A stretch of DNA of 26,545 nt from DATLYH01 sp035575035 (lineage in GTDB: Bacteria > Planctomycetota > Planctomycetia > Gemmatales > Gemmataceae), in contig DATLYH010000125.1 in the NCBI GenBank assembly GCA_035575035.1, forward strand, positions 1-26,545, in the 5' to 3' direction. Under the pieces are notes generated by a model. That model searched no databases. It saw only the letters and a program-made list of their open reading frames with translations, and had not been told where the DNA came from. This document shows positions 16,082 through 23,629 of this stretch, piece after piece. A program made the position numbers and the translations under genes. Position 1 is the first letter of the stretch; the number at the start of each line of letters is the position of its first letter.

Positions 16082-17509
16082 TCACTTACCGTCCTTGACC
16101 CGGCTGTACTCGTACAGCACCTTGCCGTGCACATCGTGGAAGCGGAAGGCGATGGTGCTTCGGCCACCGATCCGGCCGACCGAGACGGACAGGAAGCCCC
16201 CCTGGACCCGGTGGAAGCGGTGATAGCTCTTGTCCAGGCCGGGTGAGCCACCGGCGTGCTCATCGCTGGCCGGACCGCAGGAGAATTCGTGTACCTTGGT
16301 CTCCGGGTGGACCGAGTGGTACTGCCAGTGCCGGTCGCCGCAGCAGACGAAGAAGTTGTCCGGCAGGTTCTTCTGAAACCAGCGGCGGATCTCATCCCCC
16401 TCGTGGGCGAAGGCGGCGTTGGCATGGTTGTCCGCCTTCCCCTGGGCGCGGTCCGGGCCGACGATCGGCGTTGGACTGATCAACACCTTCCAGTCGGCAT
16501 CACTGGCCAGGAGCGTCTTTTTCAACCATTCCTTCTGTTCCTTCCCCCAGATGGTTTTGTCCGGGCCGTCGGGCATGGTGTTGGGCGAGCGGAAGTCGCG
16601 CCCCTCGACCAGCCAGATTTGCAGGCCCTTGCCCCAGCGGAAGGTGCGGTAGGGCTTCTCACCCATCGGCACCTGCTCCCGGTAAACGCGGAGACCGTCT
16701 GCGAAGGTGAACGGCAGCATGAACTTGGGGTTCTGGGTGGGCCAGCAATCGTTGGCGTGGGTGTCGTGGTCGTCCTTCTCCCAGTAGCCCGGCACGCGCA
16801 GATGGAAGGCAATGTGCCGCGGAAAGCCGTACATCCGGTGCCAGTGATAACGGGCCAGGGCGACCGTGACGGCGCGCGGATCGTCCGAGTCGTAATAAAC
16901 GGTATCGCCCGTCGGCACGAGGAACTTCGGATTCAGCCGGCCCATCGCCTCATAGATGTGGAAACCATCGGGATGATCGACATCCCTGTACGCCTGGCCG
17001 GTGATGACGGTGAAGGTGACGTCGGTGTAGGTGTCGGCCGGCGGCGCCGTCTCGAACCGGCCGCGTAGCGGGGCATGTTTCGGCTCGCCGGTCGGCCCGG
17101 CCGTCTCCGCTGCGTAGTAATAGACCGTGCCCGGTTTCAGGCCGGTCAGGCGGAACTGATGGGTGAAGTCGTTTTCCGCCCGGACCCCGACCCAGTTCGT
17201 TTCCTGGGCATCGCTCAGGTCTTCGCGCGTGCCGTAGCGCAGCCGGACTTGACCGGGAGCTCCCGGACAGGCCCCCTTGAGTTTATCGACCTCCTCGGCC
17301 GCTGGCGGGGACTCGACCGGCTTCCCCTTGCGCTCGGTCCCCTCGGTGTTGCGGGCGGCCTTGGCCGTCACGCGCATCCAGACGATGGCGGAGGTGTCGG
17401 TCACCTCGCCGACCTTGACGCCGGTAGCCTGCCGCGATTCCTGGGCCGGCAGCGGCAATCCAGTTAGGCACACGACGCAGCAAGCAGCGAGGATTCTTCG
17501 CACAGTCAT
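16082..17509 (-). CDS. PhoD-like metallophosphatase, secreted
   Basis: A 475-aa protein with signal peptide MTVRRILAACCVVCLTGLPL, an Fn3-like PhoD N-terminal domain (about 28-155, with FRLTGLKPGTVYYYAAET) and a PhoD-type calcineurin-like phosphatase domain (about 160-470). Metal-site motifs are GDTVYYD (201-207), EKDDHDTHANDC (244-255) and FVCCGDRHWQYHS near residue 395. Family members are Fe/Ca-dependent alkaline phosphodiesterases/phosphatases acting outside the cytoplasm. A 25-residue Lys/Glu-rich insert (AARNTEGTERKGKPVES) interrupts the Fn3-like domain. The start at 17509 follows AAAGGAG and overlaps the fumarylacetoacetase stop (ATGA, 17506-17509), so the two are likely translated together although no pathway link is obvious. 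Confidence 0.9.
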   Translation of the reverse strand: MTVRRILAACCVVCLTGLPLPAQESRQATGVKVGEVTDTSAIVWMRVTAKAARNTEGTERKGKPVESPPAAEEVDKLKGACPGAPGQVRLRYGTREDLSDAQETNWVGVRAENDFTHQFRLTGLKPGTVYYYAAETAGPTGEPKHAPLRGRFETAPPADTYTDVTFTVITGQAYRDVDHPDGFHIYEAMGRLNPKFLVPTGDTVYYDSDDPRAVTVALARYHWHRMYGFPRHIAFHLRVPGYWEKDDHDTHANDCWPTQNPKFMLPFTFADGLRVYREQVPMGEKPYRTFRWGKGLQIWLVEGRDFRSPNTMPDGPDKTIWGKEQKEWLKKTLLASDADWKVLISPTPIVGPDRAQGKADNHANAAFAHEGDEIRRWFQKNLPDNFFVCCGDRHWQYHSVHPETKVHEFSCGPASDEHAGGSPGLDKSYHRFHRVQGGFLSVSVGRIGGRSTIAFRFHDVHGKVLYEYSRVKDGK

Positions 17510-18801
17510 GAGGCGCTCCTTTCGATGGCGGGCAGGACCTTTCCTGTGACCTCGCCGAAGCCGACGCGGTAGCCGTCCCCCTGGCACCAGCCAGTCATGG
17601 TGACTCGGTCGCCGTCGTGCAGGAAGGCCCGCTTCTCGCCGTTGGGGAAATCGAGCGGCCGGGTCCCCCTCCAGGACAATTCCAGCAAGCAGCCCAACGA
17701 ATCAGGCGTCGGCCCGCTGATGGTGCCCGAGGCCAGCAGGTCGCCCGGCCGGAGGTTGCAGCCGTTGCTTGTGTGGTGGGCAAGCTGCTGGCACATGTTC
17801 CAGTACAGGTGCTTGAAGTTCGATCGACAGATGACGTGCGGCCGATCCATCCGCTCGCCCTGAAGGGTGACCTCCAGGTGAATGTCAAAGGCCCAGTTGC
17901 CGGCGATGCGCAGGTAGGGGAGCGGCTCGGGGTCCTGCGTCGGCCCGGCGGTGCGGAATGGCTCCAGGGCGTCAAGCGTCACCACCCACGGCGAGATCGA
18001 GGTGGCGAAGTTCTTGGCCAGGAAGGGGCCGAGCGGCTGGGCCTCCCATTTCTGGATATCGCGTGCGCTCCAGTCATTGAGCAGCACCAGGCCGAAGATA
18101 TGCTCGGCCGCTTCGGCAATGGGAATGGGGCGGCCCAGCTCGTTGCCGGGGCCGATGAAGAAACCCATCTCCAGTTCGAAGTCGAGCGCCCGGCTGGGGC
18201 CGAACGTCGGGGCCGGGGCATTGTCGGCCTTGGTCTGCCCAAGCGGCCGGTGCAGGTCGGTGCCGCTCGGGACCACGGAGCTGGCCCGGCCGTGGTAGGC
18301 GATCGGCAGGTGCAGCCAGTTCGGAGTCAGGGGGTTCTCCGGCCCGCGCATCATGATGCCGGCGTTGGTGGCATGGTAGCGTGAAGAGTAGAAATCGGTG
18401 TAATCGCCGATGGCCGCCGGCAGCTGCATCTCGACCTCGGCCATCGGCACCAGCGCCCGTTCGCGCAGAGCGGCGTTATCGCGCAAGGTCGGCTCGTCGG
18501 CGCGAAGCAGCCGGCTGATGATCGCCCGGGCTTCGGTCCAAGCCGACCGCCCCAGGGCCATGAACGCATTCAGCGTCGTCTCTTGAAAAACCTGCCCGTG
18601 TCCCAGGGAGGCCCCCTGAAGCAGGCCATGTTCCTGAAGCACGGCCAGGTCAAGGACGTGCTCACCGATGGCGACGCCGATGCGCGGCGGCCCGCCGGAG
18701 CGGCGGCGGAAGACCCCGTAAGGGAGGTTCTGGATCGGGAAGTGCGACTCGGGCGGCACCGGCACAAACGAACGCAGCGTGGGGTCGGTGGTTGGGTTCA
18801 T
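17506..18801 (-). CDS. fahA: Fumarylacetoacetase
   Basis: A 431-aa fumarylacetoacetate hydrolase, which splits fumarylacetoacetate into fumarate and acetoacetate in the last step of tyrosine/homogentisate breakdown, in the cytosol. The residues of the characterised mouse enzyme are present with a shift of 10: Asp136 in DYTDFYSSRYHATN, the catalytic base His143, the metal ligands Glu209 and Glu211 (DFELEMGFFIG) and Asp243 (LLNDWSARDIQ). The N-terminal SH3-like domain (about 1-125) is also present, so the length is normal. It begins 12 bases after the stop of a conserved unknown gene and ends in an ATGA overlap with a PhoD-like gene. No homogentisate dioxygenase or maleylacetoacetate isomerase gene lies in the window. 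Confidence 0.96.
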   Translation of the reverse strand: MNPTTDPTLRSFVPVPPESHFPIQNLPYGVFRRRSGGPPRIGVAIGEHVLDLAVLQEHGLLQGASLGHGQVFQETTLNAFMALGRSAWTEARAIISRLLRADEPTLRDNAALRERALVPMAEVEMQLPAAIGDYTDFYSSRYHATNAGIMMRGPENPLTPNWLHLPIAYHGRASSVVPSGTDLHRPLGQTKADNAPAPTFGPSRALDFELEMGFFIGPGNELGRPIPIAEAAEHIFGLVLLNDWSARDIQKWEAQPLGPFLAKNFATSISPWVVTLDALEPFRTAGPTQDPEPLPYLRIAGNWAFDIHLEVTLQGERMDRPHVICRSNFKHLYWNMCQQLAHHTSNGCNLRPGDLLASGTISGPTPDSLGCLLELSWRGTRPLDFPNGEKRAFLHDGDRVTMTGWCQGDGYRVGFGEVTGKVLPAIERSAS

Positions 18802-18813
18802 CGGATGCTCCGG

Positions 18814-19761
18814 TCAGGTGAGCAGGCCCAGGGCCCGCAGGTCGTCGCGCGGCTCATCGAAACTGCAACTGCCGAAGGAGGTGACCCATCGGCGGGCCGT
18901 GACGATCTCCTCGGTGGCGGCGCGGAGGTCCTTCCAGTGCAAGCCGTCGTCATCGAATCCGAAATGCCCGGCGTCCTCATCCTCGATGATCGGCCGTACC
19001 TGGTCCTCGTCCAGCCGCCGGGCGTGGGCCAGCACCCCGGCGACGAAGATGTTCAGGAAGCCATGCATCTTCGTCTGCAAGCCGGCGTCGAAGTGCCGAA
19101 GGGGATGGTGCAGGCCGGCGGTGAATTTGAGTGGCACCCGGTTGCGGCAGCAGGCCGTGAGCACAAAGGAGACATCCGCCACGGCAGGGACGGCGGATGC
19201 GTGCAACCCGCCGGTGCGCAGTTTGAAGCCGAGGCGACGGCTTGGGTCTGCAACGAGGATGGCGGACAGCAGATCGAAGCGCGTGCGCCAATCGGGTCCC
19301 GGATTGATTTCGAAGTAGGTGATCTTCAGTGGCAGCCCTGCCTTCTCCAACGCGGTTGTCAGACCGGCCAGTCCGCCTTGCGGGTCCTTCTTCTGCGTGG
19401 GCTGCACCACTTCATCGGCCAAGGGCAACTCCAGCGCCTCGATTGCCGCACGCTCGCCCCAGTCGCGATGAAAAGCCAGGATCGTTTCGAGATCGTCGGC
19501 CATCCCTTGCAGAGGCTCGCGCGTCATACCGCCGCCCCGGCCGAGCACCGAAAGCTTCAGGGGGGCGACTTCATTGCAATAGGGGGGCAGCTCCGCCAGC
19601 CGGGCCGCGGGGATGACGAAGCGGCCGAGCATCCAGGCGTCGGGTCCGGTGCGGTAGCGGGCGTAGTTGCGGATGGCCTGGTCGAGCGGCAGCTGCGCGG
19701 GCGGAAAGAGGCCGGCGTAGTCGATCACCCCGGCCAACAGGGCTCGCAGACTGGCGGACAT
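18814..19761 (-). CDS. Conserved protein of unknown function, fahA-linked
   Basis: A 315-aa cytosolic protein. I do not know an assigned function, but the motifs recur in a widespread bacterial family: GVIDYAGLFPPA near the N-terminus (residues 11-22), ITYFEI (147-152), GFKLRTGG (178-185), VPLKFTAGLHHPLRH (209-223) and MHGFLNIFVAG (232-242). The alternation of strands ending in Lys/Arg/Glu/His residues suggests a TIM-barrel-like enzyme with an anion or phosphate site (Lys180/Arg182 and the His pair 218-219). It is the first gene of the fahA-phoD unit, 12 bases before fahA, so a step in aromatic or ketoacid metabolism is possible. The start at 19761 has AGGAGG 8 bases upstream and drops a 13-residue non-conserved extension. 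Confidence 0.85.
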   Translation of the reverse strand: MSASLRALLAGVIDYAGLFPPAQLPLDQAIRNYARYRTGPDAWMLGRFVIPAARLAELPPYCNEVAPLKLSVLGRGGGMTREPLQGMADDLETILAFHRDWGERAAIEALELPLADEVVQPTQKKDPQGGLAGLTTALEKAGLPLKITYFEINPGPDWRTRFDLLSAILVADPSRRLGFKLRTGGLHASAVPAVADVSFVLTACCRNRVPLKFTAGLHHPLRHFDAGLQTKMHGFLNIFVAGVLAHARRLDEDQVRPIIEDEDAGHFGFDDDGLHWKDLRAATEEIVTARRWVTSFGSCSFDEPRDDLRALGLLT

Positions 19762-19918
19762 CCGGCATCCTCCTGGCAAACGCCTTGATCGCACCGCCAC
19801 CTCGCCTCAGTATAACAAACTCTGCATCAAGTACCCCTCAGAGAGTGATTGATCACCGGCGCCGTGGCTTCTCTCCTTCCTCAGAGAGGTCGGGGTCACT
19901 GGGTACCGAGTACTGAGT

Positions 19919-20023
19919 CCCCCTCACCCCCAACCCCTCTCCCCCTAGAAGGGGGAGAGGGGAGAAAACCAGCCGACCTCACCCCCAACCCCTCTTCTCC
20001 CGAGGGGGGAAAACCAGCCGACC
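19919..20023. repeat. Two adjacent copies of the ccctcaccccca hairpin repeat
   Basis: Copy 1 (about 19919-19978) has a perfect 13-bp stem, 19934-19946 with 19950-19962, loop aga, followed by aaaaccagccgacc. Copy 2 (about 19979-20023) repeats ctcacccccaacccctc, a shorter decayed stem and the same aaaaccagccgacc tail. It sits in the 355-base divergent gap between the gene starting at 19761 (minus) and the one starting at 20117 (plus). The rest of the gap shows nothing I can name. The same family occurs inside the DUF1553 gene at 5388-5440. Confidence 0.88.
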
Positions 20024-20116
20024 GCCGCGACCGTTCACCAGGAATTTTTGCGTGAAGTCGCCCCCGGTCTTCCCGTAGAATCGGGGCAGTCCCTCCATTT
20101 CAAGGAAGGTGCTCGC

Positions 20117-22081
20117 ATGCGATACCCCCTTACTGTTTGGTCTAGCGCCCTCGTTGTCGATGACTCTCCCAGTTGGGCGGCCGGGGCGGAGTCTTCGAAG
20201 CCCCGGTGCGGCATCCGACAGTGGCACCAGCTGACAGCCGGTGCCACAACGCCCCAGCCACCCCGGATGGCGCCACGAGTCCTGGGAGCGTGCATTCCCC
20301 TCACTCCGCTGCTTCTCATCCTCGCTCTGCCCGGCGCCGCCTTCGGTTACGTGGAGGCGCCGCACACCCTGGGCCGATGCATCCAGGATTCGACCAACGT
20401 GGTTCTGATCGAGGTGGACCGGGTCAACACCGAGAAGGGGCTGATCATTTTCAAGAAGGTGGAAGACCTCAAGGGCAAACATCCCGAACAGGAGATCAAG
20501 CACAACATTGGCAAGCGCGGCTTCCACCCGCGTGAGTGGCAGAATGTGATGGCGTGGGCTGAACCAGGCAAGCGGGCGGTCTTCTTCCACAACGGCAGCG
20601 CCAGCGAGACATGCATCGGCACCTACTGGTACCAGTGCTACCGCGAAGGGGAGTGGTGGGGCATGAGTCATGCCGAGCCGTTCCTGCTCCGCACCTATTA
20701 CGGCGACGTGGACAAGCTGGCCGCCGCCGTCACTGCCATCCTCAAGGGGGAGGAAGTGATCATCACCTGCCTGGCCGACGGCAACAAGAACGAGCTGCAC
20801 CAGCGCAAGGGCAAGCTCCAGATGATGCGGGCCAGCTTGAAGCGGATCGACTACAACGTCAAGCGCGATTTCGTCGGTTTCGGTGGCGATCCGGGCGACA
20901 TCGTCGAGTACCGGACCACCGTCCTTCTGCCCAGCGGTGCGGCCGGCTGGAAGTTCATCCCGCAGGCAGCGGCCCCGGCGGGCGACGGCTGGCGCGAACC
21001 CGACTTCGACGATCGGACCTGGCGCTCGGGCAAGGCGCCCGTCGGCTACGGCGAGGATGAGATCCGCAAGCGCGACGGCACCACGATCAGCGAGCCGGGC
21101 CAGTCATTCCTCTTCCGCCACGAGTTCGAGGTGCCCGCCGACCTGCTGGCCGGCTCGGGGATTACCTTCCGCCTCTGCGTCGCCAGTGACGACAGTGCCG
21201 TCGTCTACCTGAACGGCCAGCTGGCTGACGAGGACCCCGCGGCTGACCATGAATTCACTTACTGGAACCGCGACGTGGAATTGCCGGCCCGATTGTTGCG
21301 GCCGGGGCGGAACGTCCTCGCGGCACTGGTCCGCAATCGGCCGGGCAGCTCCGACCTATACCTGGACGTGGAAATCTCTGCCCAGGCGCCGCTGCCGAGG
21401 AAGTCGGCCATCAGGACGGCATCCGCGTCGAATCCCGCGTCGCCGAGCCGCCCCGCACTCGCGCCGGAGAAGTTGCCGGCAGCCCTGGTGATCGACCGGG
21501 AACGGCGGACGATCACGATTCCCTGCGCCGTCGCGCCGCGGAAGCTGCCCCATTTGAGGGAGATTTATCCGATCGAGGTGGTCGCTTGCTACCCGGCGCC
21601 GCAGGGACAGAAGGCACACGAGACGATTGTCACCTTCACCGAGATCAAACCGAGTCATGTCCACCAGGCGCTGGTGCAACTCGGCCTGAAGCCGGGCCAG
21701 CCGGCCAAGGGCGAGGGGGCGCGAGCAGAAGGCCCCGAGGTGAGAGTCTATCTGGAGCTGTCCGGACCCGACGGCCGACTGCAGCGGGTACCGGTCGAAA
21801 AAACGCTGGTGGACAAGAGGAGTGGCAAGCCACTGCCGCCGCTGACGTGGCACTTCACCGGCTCGGCGATGAAGCAGCCCGACCCCGAGAAGGACGATAA
21901 GGTTTACGGCGCCGACCTGACCGGTACCTTGATCGCGCTGTTCCCGGTGACCGACGAGACCGTCATCCAGACCAACCTGACCATGAAGGAAGAGGCAACG
22001 ATCAAGCTGGAGATCGCCAAGGGAGTGCTGCCCCCGGAGGGGACGCCGATCAAATTGGTGATCGCAGTTCAAGGAGGTTAA
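20117..22081 (+). CDS. Secreted planctomycete protein with beta-sandwich and YdjY-like domain
   Basis: A protein of about 654 aa. After a signal peptide-like stretch (MAPRVLGACIPLTPLLLIL, then ALPGAAFG) comes a conserved planctomycete domain (GYVEAPHTLGRC to about residue 260, with NIGKRGFHPREWQNVM and ASETCIGTYWYQ), then a galactose-binding-like beta-sandwich (WREPDFDDRTWRSGKAPVG, DDSAVVYLNGQ), then a YdjY-like domain (LVIDRERRTITIPCAVAPRK, then YPIEVVAC and KPSHVHQALVQLGLKPG). Function unknown; probably envelope or extracellular. Two starts compete: 20117 with AAGGAAGG at good spacing, and 20267, which opens the signal peptide but has no ribosome site. Between them lies the 105-bp element (20145-20249), in frame. 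If translation begins at 20117, the signal peptide has an unusually long N-region of about 50 residues. Confidence 0.82.
   Translation: MRYPLTVWSSALVVDDSPSWAAGAESSKPRCGIRQWHQLTAGATTPQPPRMAPRVLGACIPLTPLLLILALPGAAFGYVEAPHTLGRCIQDSTNVVLIEVDRVNTEKGLIIFKKVEDLKGKHPEQEIKHNIGKRGFHPREWQNVMAWAEPGKRAVFFHNGSASETCIGTYWYQCYREGEWWGMSHAEPFLLRTYYGDVDKLAAAVTAILKGEEVIITCLADGNKNELHQRKGKLQMMRASLKRIDYNVKRDFVGFGGDPGDIVEYRTTVLLPSGAAGWKFIPQAAAPAGDGWREPDFDDRTWRSGKAPVGYGEDEIRKRDGTTISEPGQSFLFRHEFEVPADLLAGSGITFRLCVASDDSAVVYLNGQLADEDPAADHEFTYWNRDVELPARLLRPGRNVLAALVRNRPGSSDLYLDVEISAQAPLPRKSAIRTASASNPASPSRPALAPEKLPAALVIDRERRTITIPCAVAPRKLPHLREIYPIEVVACYPAPQGQKAHETIVTFTEIKPSHVHQALVQLGLKPGQPAKGEGARAEGPEVRVYLELSGPDGRLQRVPVEKTLVDKRSGKPLPPLTWHFTGSAMKQPDPEKDDKVYGADLTGTLIALFPVTDETVIQTNLTMKEEATIKLEIAKGVLPPEGTPIKLVIAVQGG
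20145..20249 (+). repeat. 105-bp interspersed element, copy B (within coding region)
   Basis: Aligns without gaps to the reverse complement of 15946-16050 (12 mismatches). It lies 28 bases after the ATG at 20117 and ends 17 bases before the ATG at 20267. 105 bases are 35 codons and contain no stop in this frame, so insertion would leave the gene readable. Confidence 0.9.
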
Positions 22082-22083
22082 CA

Positions 22084-22191
22084 GAGCCCGGAGCGTGAGC
22101 GACGGGTCCCGAGCCCGGAGCGTGAGCGACGGGTCCTCCGAGCCCGGAGCGTGAGCGACGGGTCCTCCGAGCCCGGAGCGTGAGCGACGGG
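22084..22191. repeat. Tandem array of a 23-bp core (four copies)
   Basis: The core gagcccggagcgtgagcgac, followed by ggg, starts at 22084, 22111, 22140 and 22169; spacings are 27, 29 and 29 because of a short gtcctcc linker. It fills the gap between the convergent genes ending at 22081 and 22201. Copies are identical over the core. The link to the array at 23461-23619 is the shared ggagcgt-g/a-agcga block. Confidence 0.92.
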
Positions 22192-22200
22192 GCGTCCCGG

Positions 22201-22440
22201 TTAGCCCTGGGTCACCAGTCGGTCCACGTCCTCCTGGGTGATAAGGCGGAACGGCTTATTCAGCCGCACGCTGAGCCAGCTCATGACCGGCGGCGTGTAG
22301 GGGAGGCGGCCGCTCTTGATCAGCTCCATCATCCGGGCGTCGCGCCGGGCCCGCTCCTTGGCCTTGCGGATGCCGTTGCGGTGGCGCGACCGGGCCATGT
22401 CCATCCGCCGCTGCTCTCTGCGGGTACGCCGAGCACCCAT
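22201..22440 (-). CDS. Small basic protein, unknown function (79 aa)
   Basis: A 79-aa protein whose first 45 residues are dominated by Arg/Lys (MGARRTRREQRRMDMARSRH then RNGIRKAKERARRDARMM) and likely form one long basic helix, followed by a more ordinary tail (GRLPYTPPVMSWLSVRLNKP then FRLITQEDVDRLVTQG). The composition suggests RNA or ribosome contact, and the divergent neighbour truB is an RNA-modification gene, but no family could be named. The start at 22440 has AGGAGA 7 bases upstream; longer frames reading back to 22665 run into truB and are not believable. It shares a 108-bp divergent gap with truB. Confidence 0.7.
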   Translation of the reverse strand: MGARRTRREQRRMDMARSRHRNGIRKAKERARRDARMMELIKSGRLPYTPPVMSWLSVRLNKPFRLITQEDVDRLVTQG

Positions 22441-22548
22441 GAGAAGATCTCCTGCTTGCCGACGAGGGAATCGTTCTGGAAAAAAATAGCATAGCGAACC
22501 GACCGCTCGGCGAAAAGGCTTCCCGCCGGGCCGCTTCCCCGAGGAATC

Positions 22549-23451
22549 ATGCAATCTTCTGCTTATCACGGACTGTTGGTGGTGGACAAACCGGGCGGTT
22601 TGACCTCGCGCGAGGTGGTGGACCGGGCCCTGCGTTGGTTCCCGCGCCGTACGCGCGTCGGCCACACCGGCACGCTCGACCCGCTGGCCACCGGCGTGCT
22701 GGTGCTGTGCGTCGGCGTGGCCACTCGGTTAACCGAGTACGTGCAGGACATGGACAAGACCTACCGCGCCGGCCTGCTCCTGGGGGCTCGCAGCGACACG
22801 GACGACGCCGATGGCACCATCACACCGGCAGCGGTGGACCGGCCGCCCGACCGGGCCGCGGTCGAGCAGGCGCTGAGCGCGTTCATCGGCGAGATCGAGC
22901 AGGTTCCGCCCGCCTTCTCGGCAGCCAAGGTGACCGGCCGCCGGGCCTACGACCTGGCACGGCAAGGCGAGGAAGTGGCACTGCGGCCGCGGAAGGTACG
23001 CATCTACGGCATCGACGTCCTAGCCTACGACTACCCGCAGCTGGAGCTGGAGGTACGCTGCGGCAAGGGGACCTACATCCGCTCGCTGGCCCGCGATCTG
23101 GGAGAGCGGCTCGGCTGCGGCGCCCTGATCGAATCGCTGCGGCGGACGCGCGTCGGGCCCTTCCGGGTGGAAGATGCGGTCCCGCTGGACGCCAACGCGG
23201 CGACAGCCCGGGCGCGGTTATTACCGCTGACGGCCGCGGTGAGCAACTTACCCCAGGTGGTCCTGGAGGAGAAGGCCATCGTCCGCCTGCGGCAGGGAGG
23301 AACCTGGCGCTTCCACGACCCGCCGCGGCGTGAGTTTGCCCTGCCGCCGGGCGAAGTCGCGGTCCTGAACGACCGGGGAGAGCTGGCCCTGATCGCCTGC
23401 GCGGATGCCAATTCCGGCACGCTGCGCCCCACCAAGGTGCTGAGCAGTTGA
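22549..23451 (+). CDS. truB: tRNA pseudouridine(55) synthase TruB
   Basis: A 300-aa enzyme that converts U55 in the T-loop of tRNAs to pseudouridine. The TruB core is intact: LLVVDKPGGLTSREVV (residues 9-24), the catalytic motif RVGHTGTLDPLATGVL with Asp44, the YVQDMDKTYRAGLLLG strand, QVPPAFSAAKVTGRRAYDLAR, and RCGKGTYIRSLARDLG near 170. The C-terminal part (from about 240) is a PUA-like tail. Length is typical. The ATG is preceded by GAGG at short spacing. The usual bacterial partners rbfA, infB and rpsO are not next to it; it stands alone between a divergent 79-aa gene and a convergent dehydrogenase, with repeat arrays on both sides. Confidence 0.96.
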   Translation: MQSSAYHGLLVVDKPGGLTSREVVDRALRWFPRRTRVGHTGTLDPLATGVLVLCVGVATRLTEYVQDMDKTYRAGLLLGARSDTDDADGTITPAAVDRPPDRAAVEQALSAFIGEIEQVPPAFSAAKVTGRRAYDLARQGEEVALRPRKVRIYGIDVLAYDYPQLELEVRCGKGTYIRSLARDLGERLGCGALIESLRRTRVGPFRVEDAVPLDANAATARARLLPLTAAVSNLPQVVLEEKAIVRLRQGGTWRFHDPPRREFALPPGEVAVLNDRGELALIACADANSGTLRPTKVLSS

Positions 23452-23460
23452 GGAAACACA

Positions 23461-23619
23461 ACCAAGCCAGGAGCGTAAGCGAACAACACAACCAAGCCAG
23501 GAGCGTAAGCGAACAACACAACTGAGCCGGGAGCGTAAGCGACCGGACGGCTCCCGGGCGCGTAAGCGAACAACACAACCGAGCCGGGAGCGTAAGCGAC
23601 CGGACGGCTCCCGGGCGCC
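23461..23619. repeat. Tandem array with 30-bp period and hairpins
   Basis: A 30-bp unit beginning aaccaagccaggagcgtaag is repeated exactly at 23461-23490 and 23491-23520, then gives way to a longer variant (gagccgggagcgtaagcga...) at 23521-23577 and 23578-23619. Each long variant holds an 8-bp hairpin, ccgggagc with gctcccgg (23528-23535/23551-23558 and 23585-23592/23608-23615, 15-base loops). The array fills the gap between the convergent ends of truB and the dehydrogenase gene, where hairpins could act as a two-way terminator. Confidence 0.92.
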
Positions 23620-23629
23620 GATTATGCGT

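Noticed and set aside
22084..23619. Possible CRISPR arrays
   Set aside because: The units are head-to-tail tandem repeats without unique spacers, and no cas genes are nearby.
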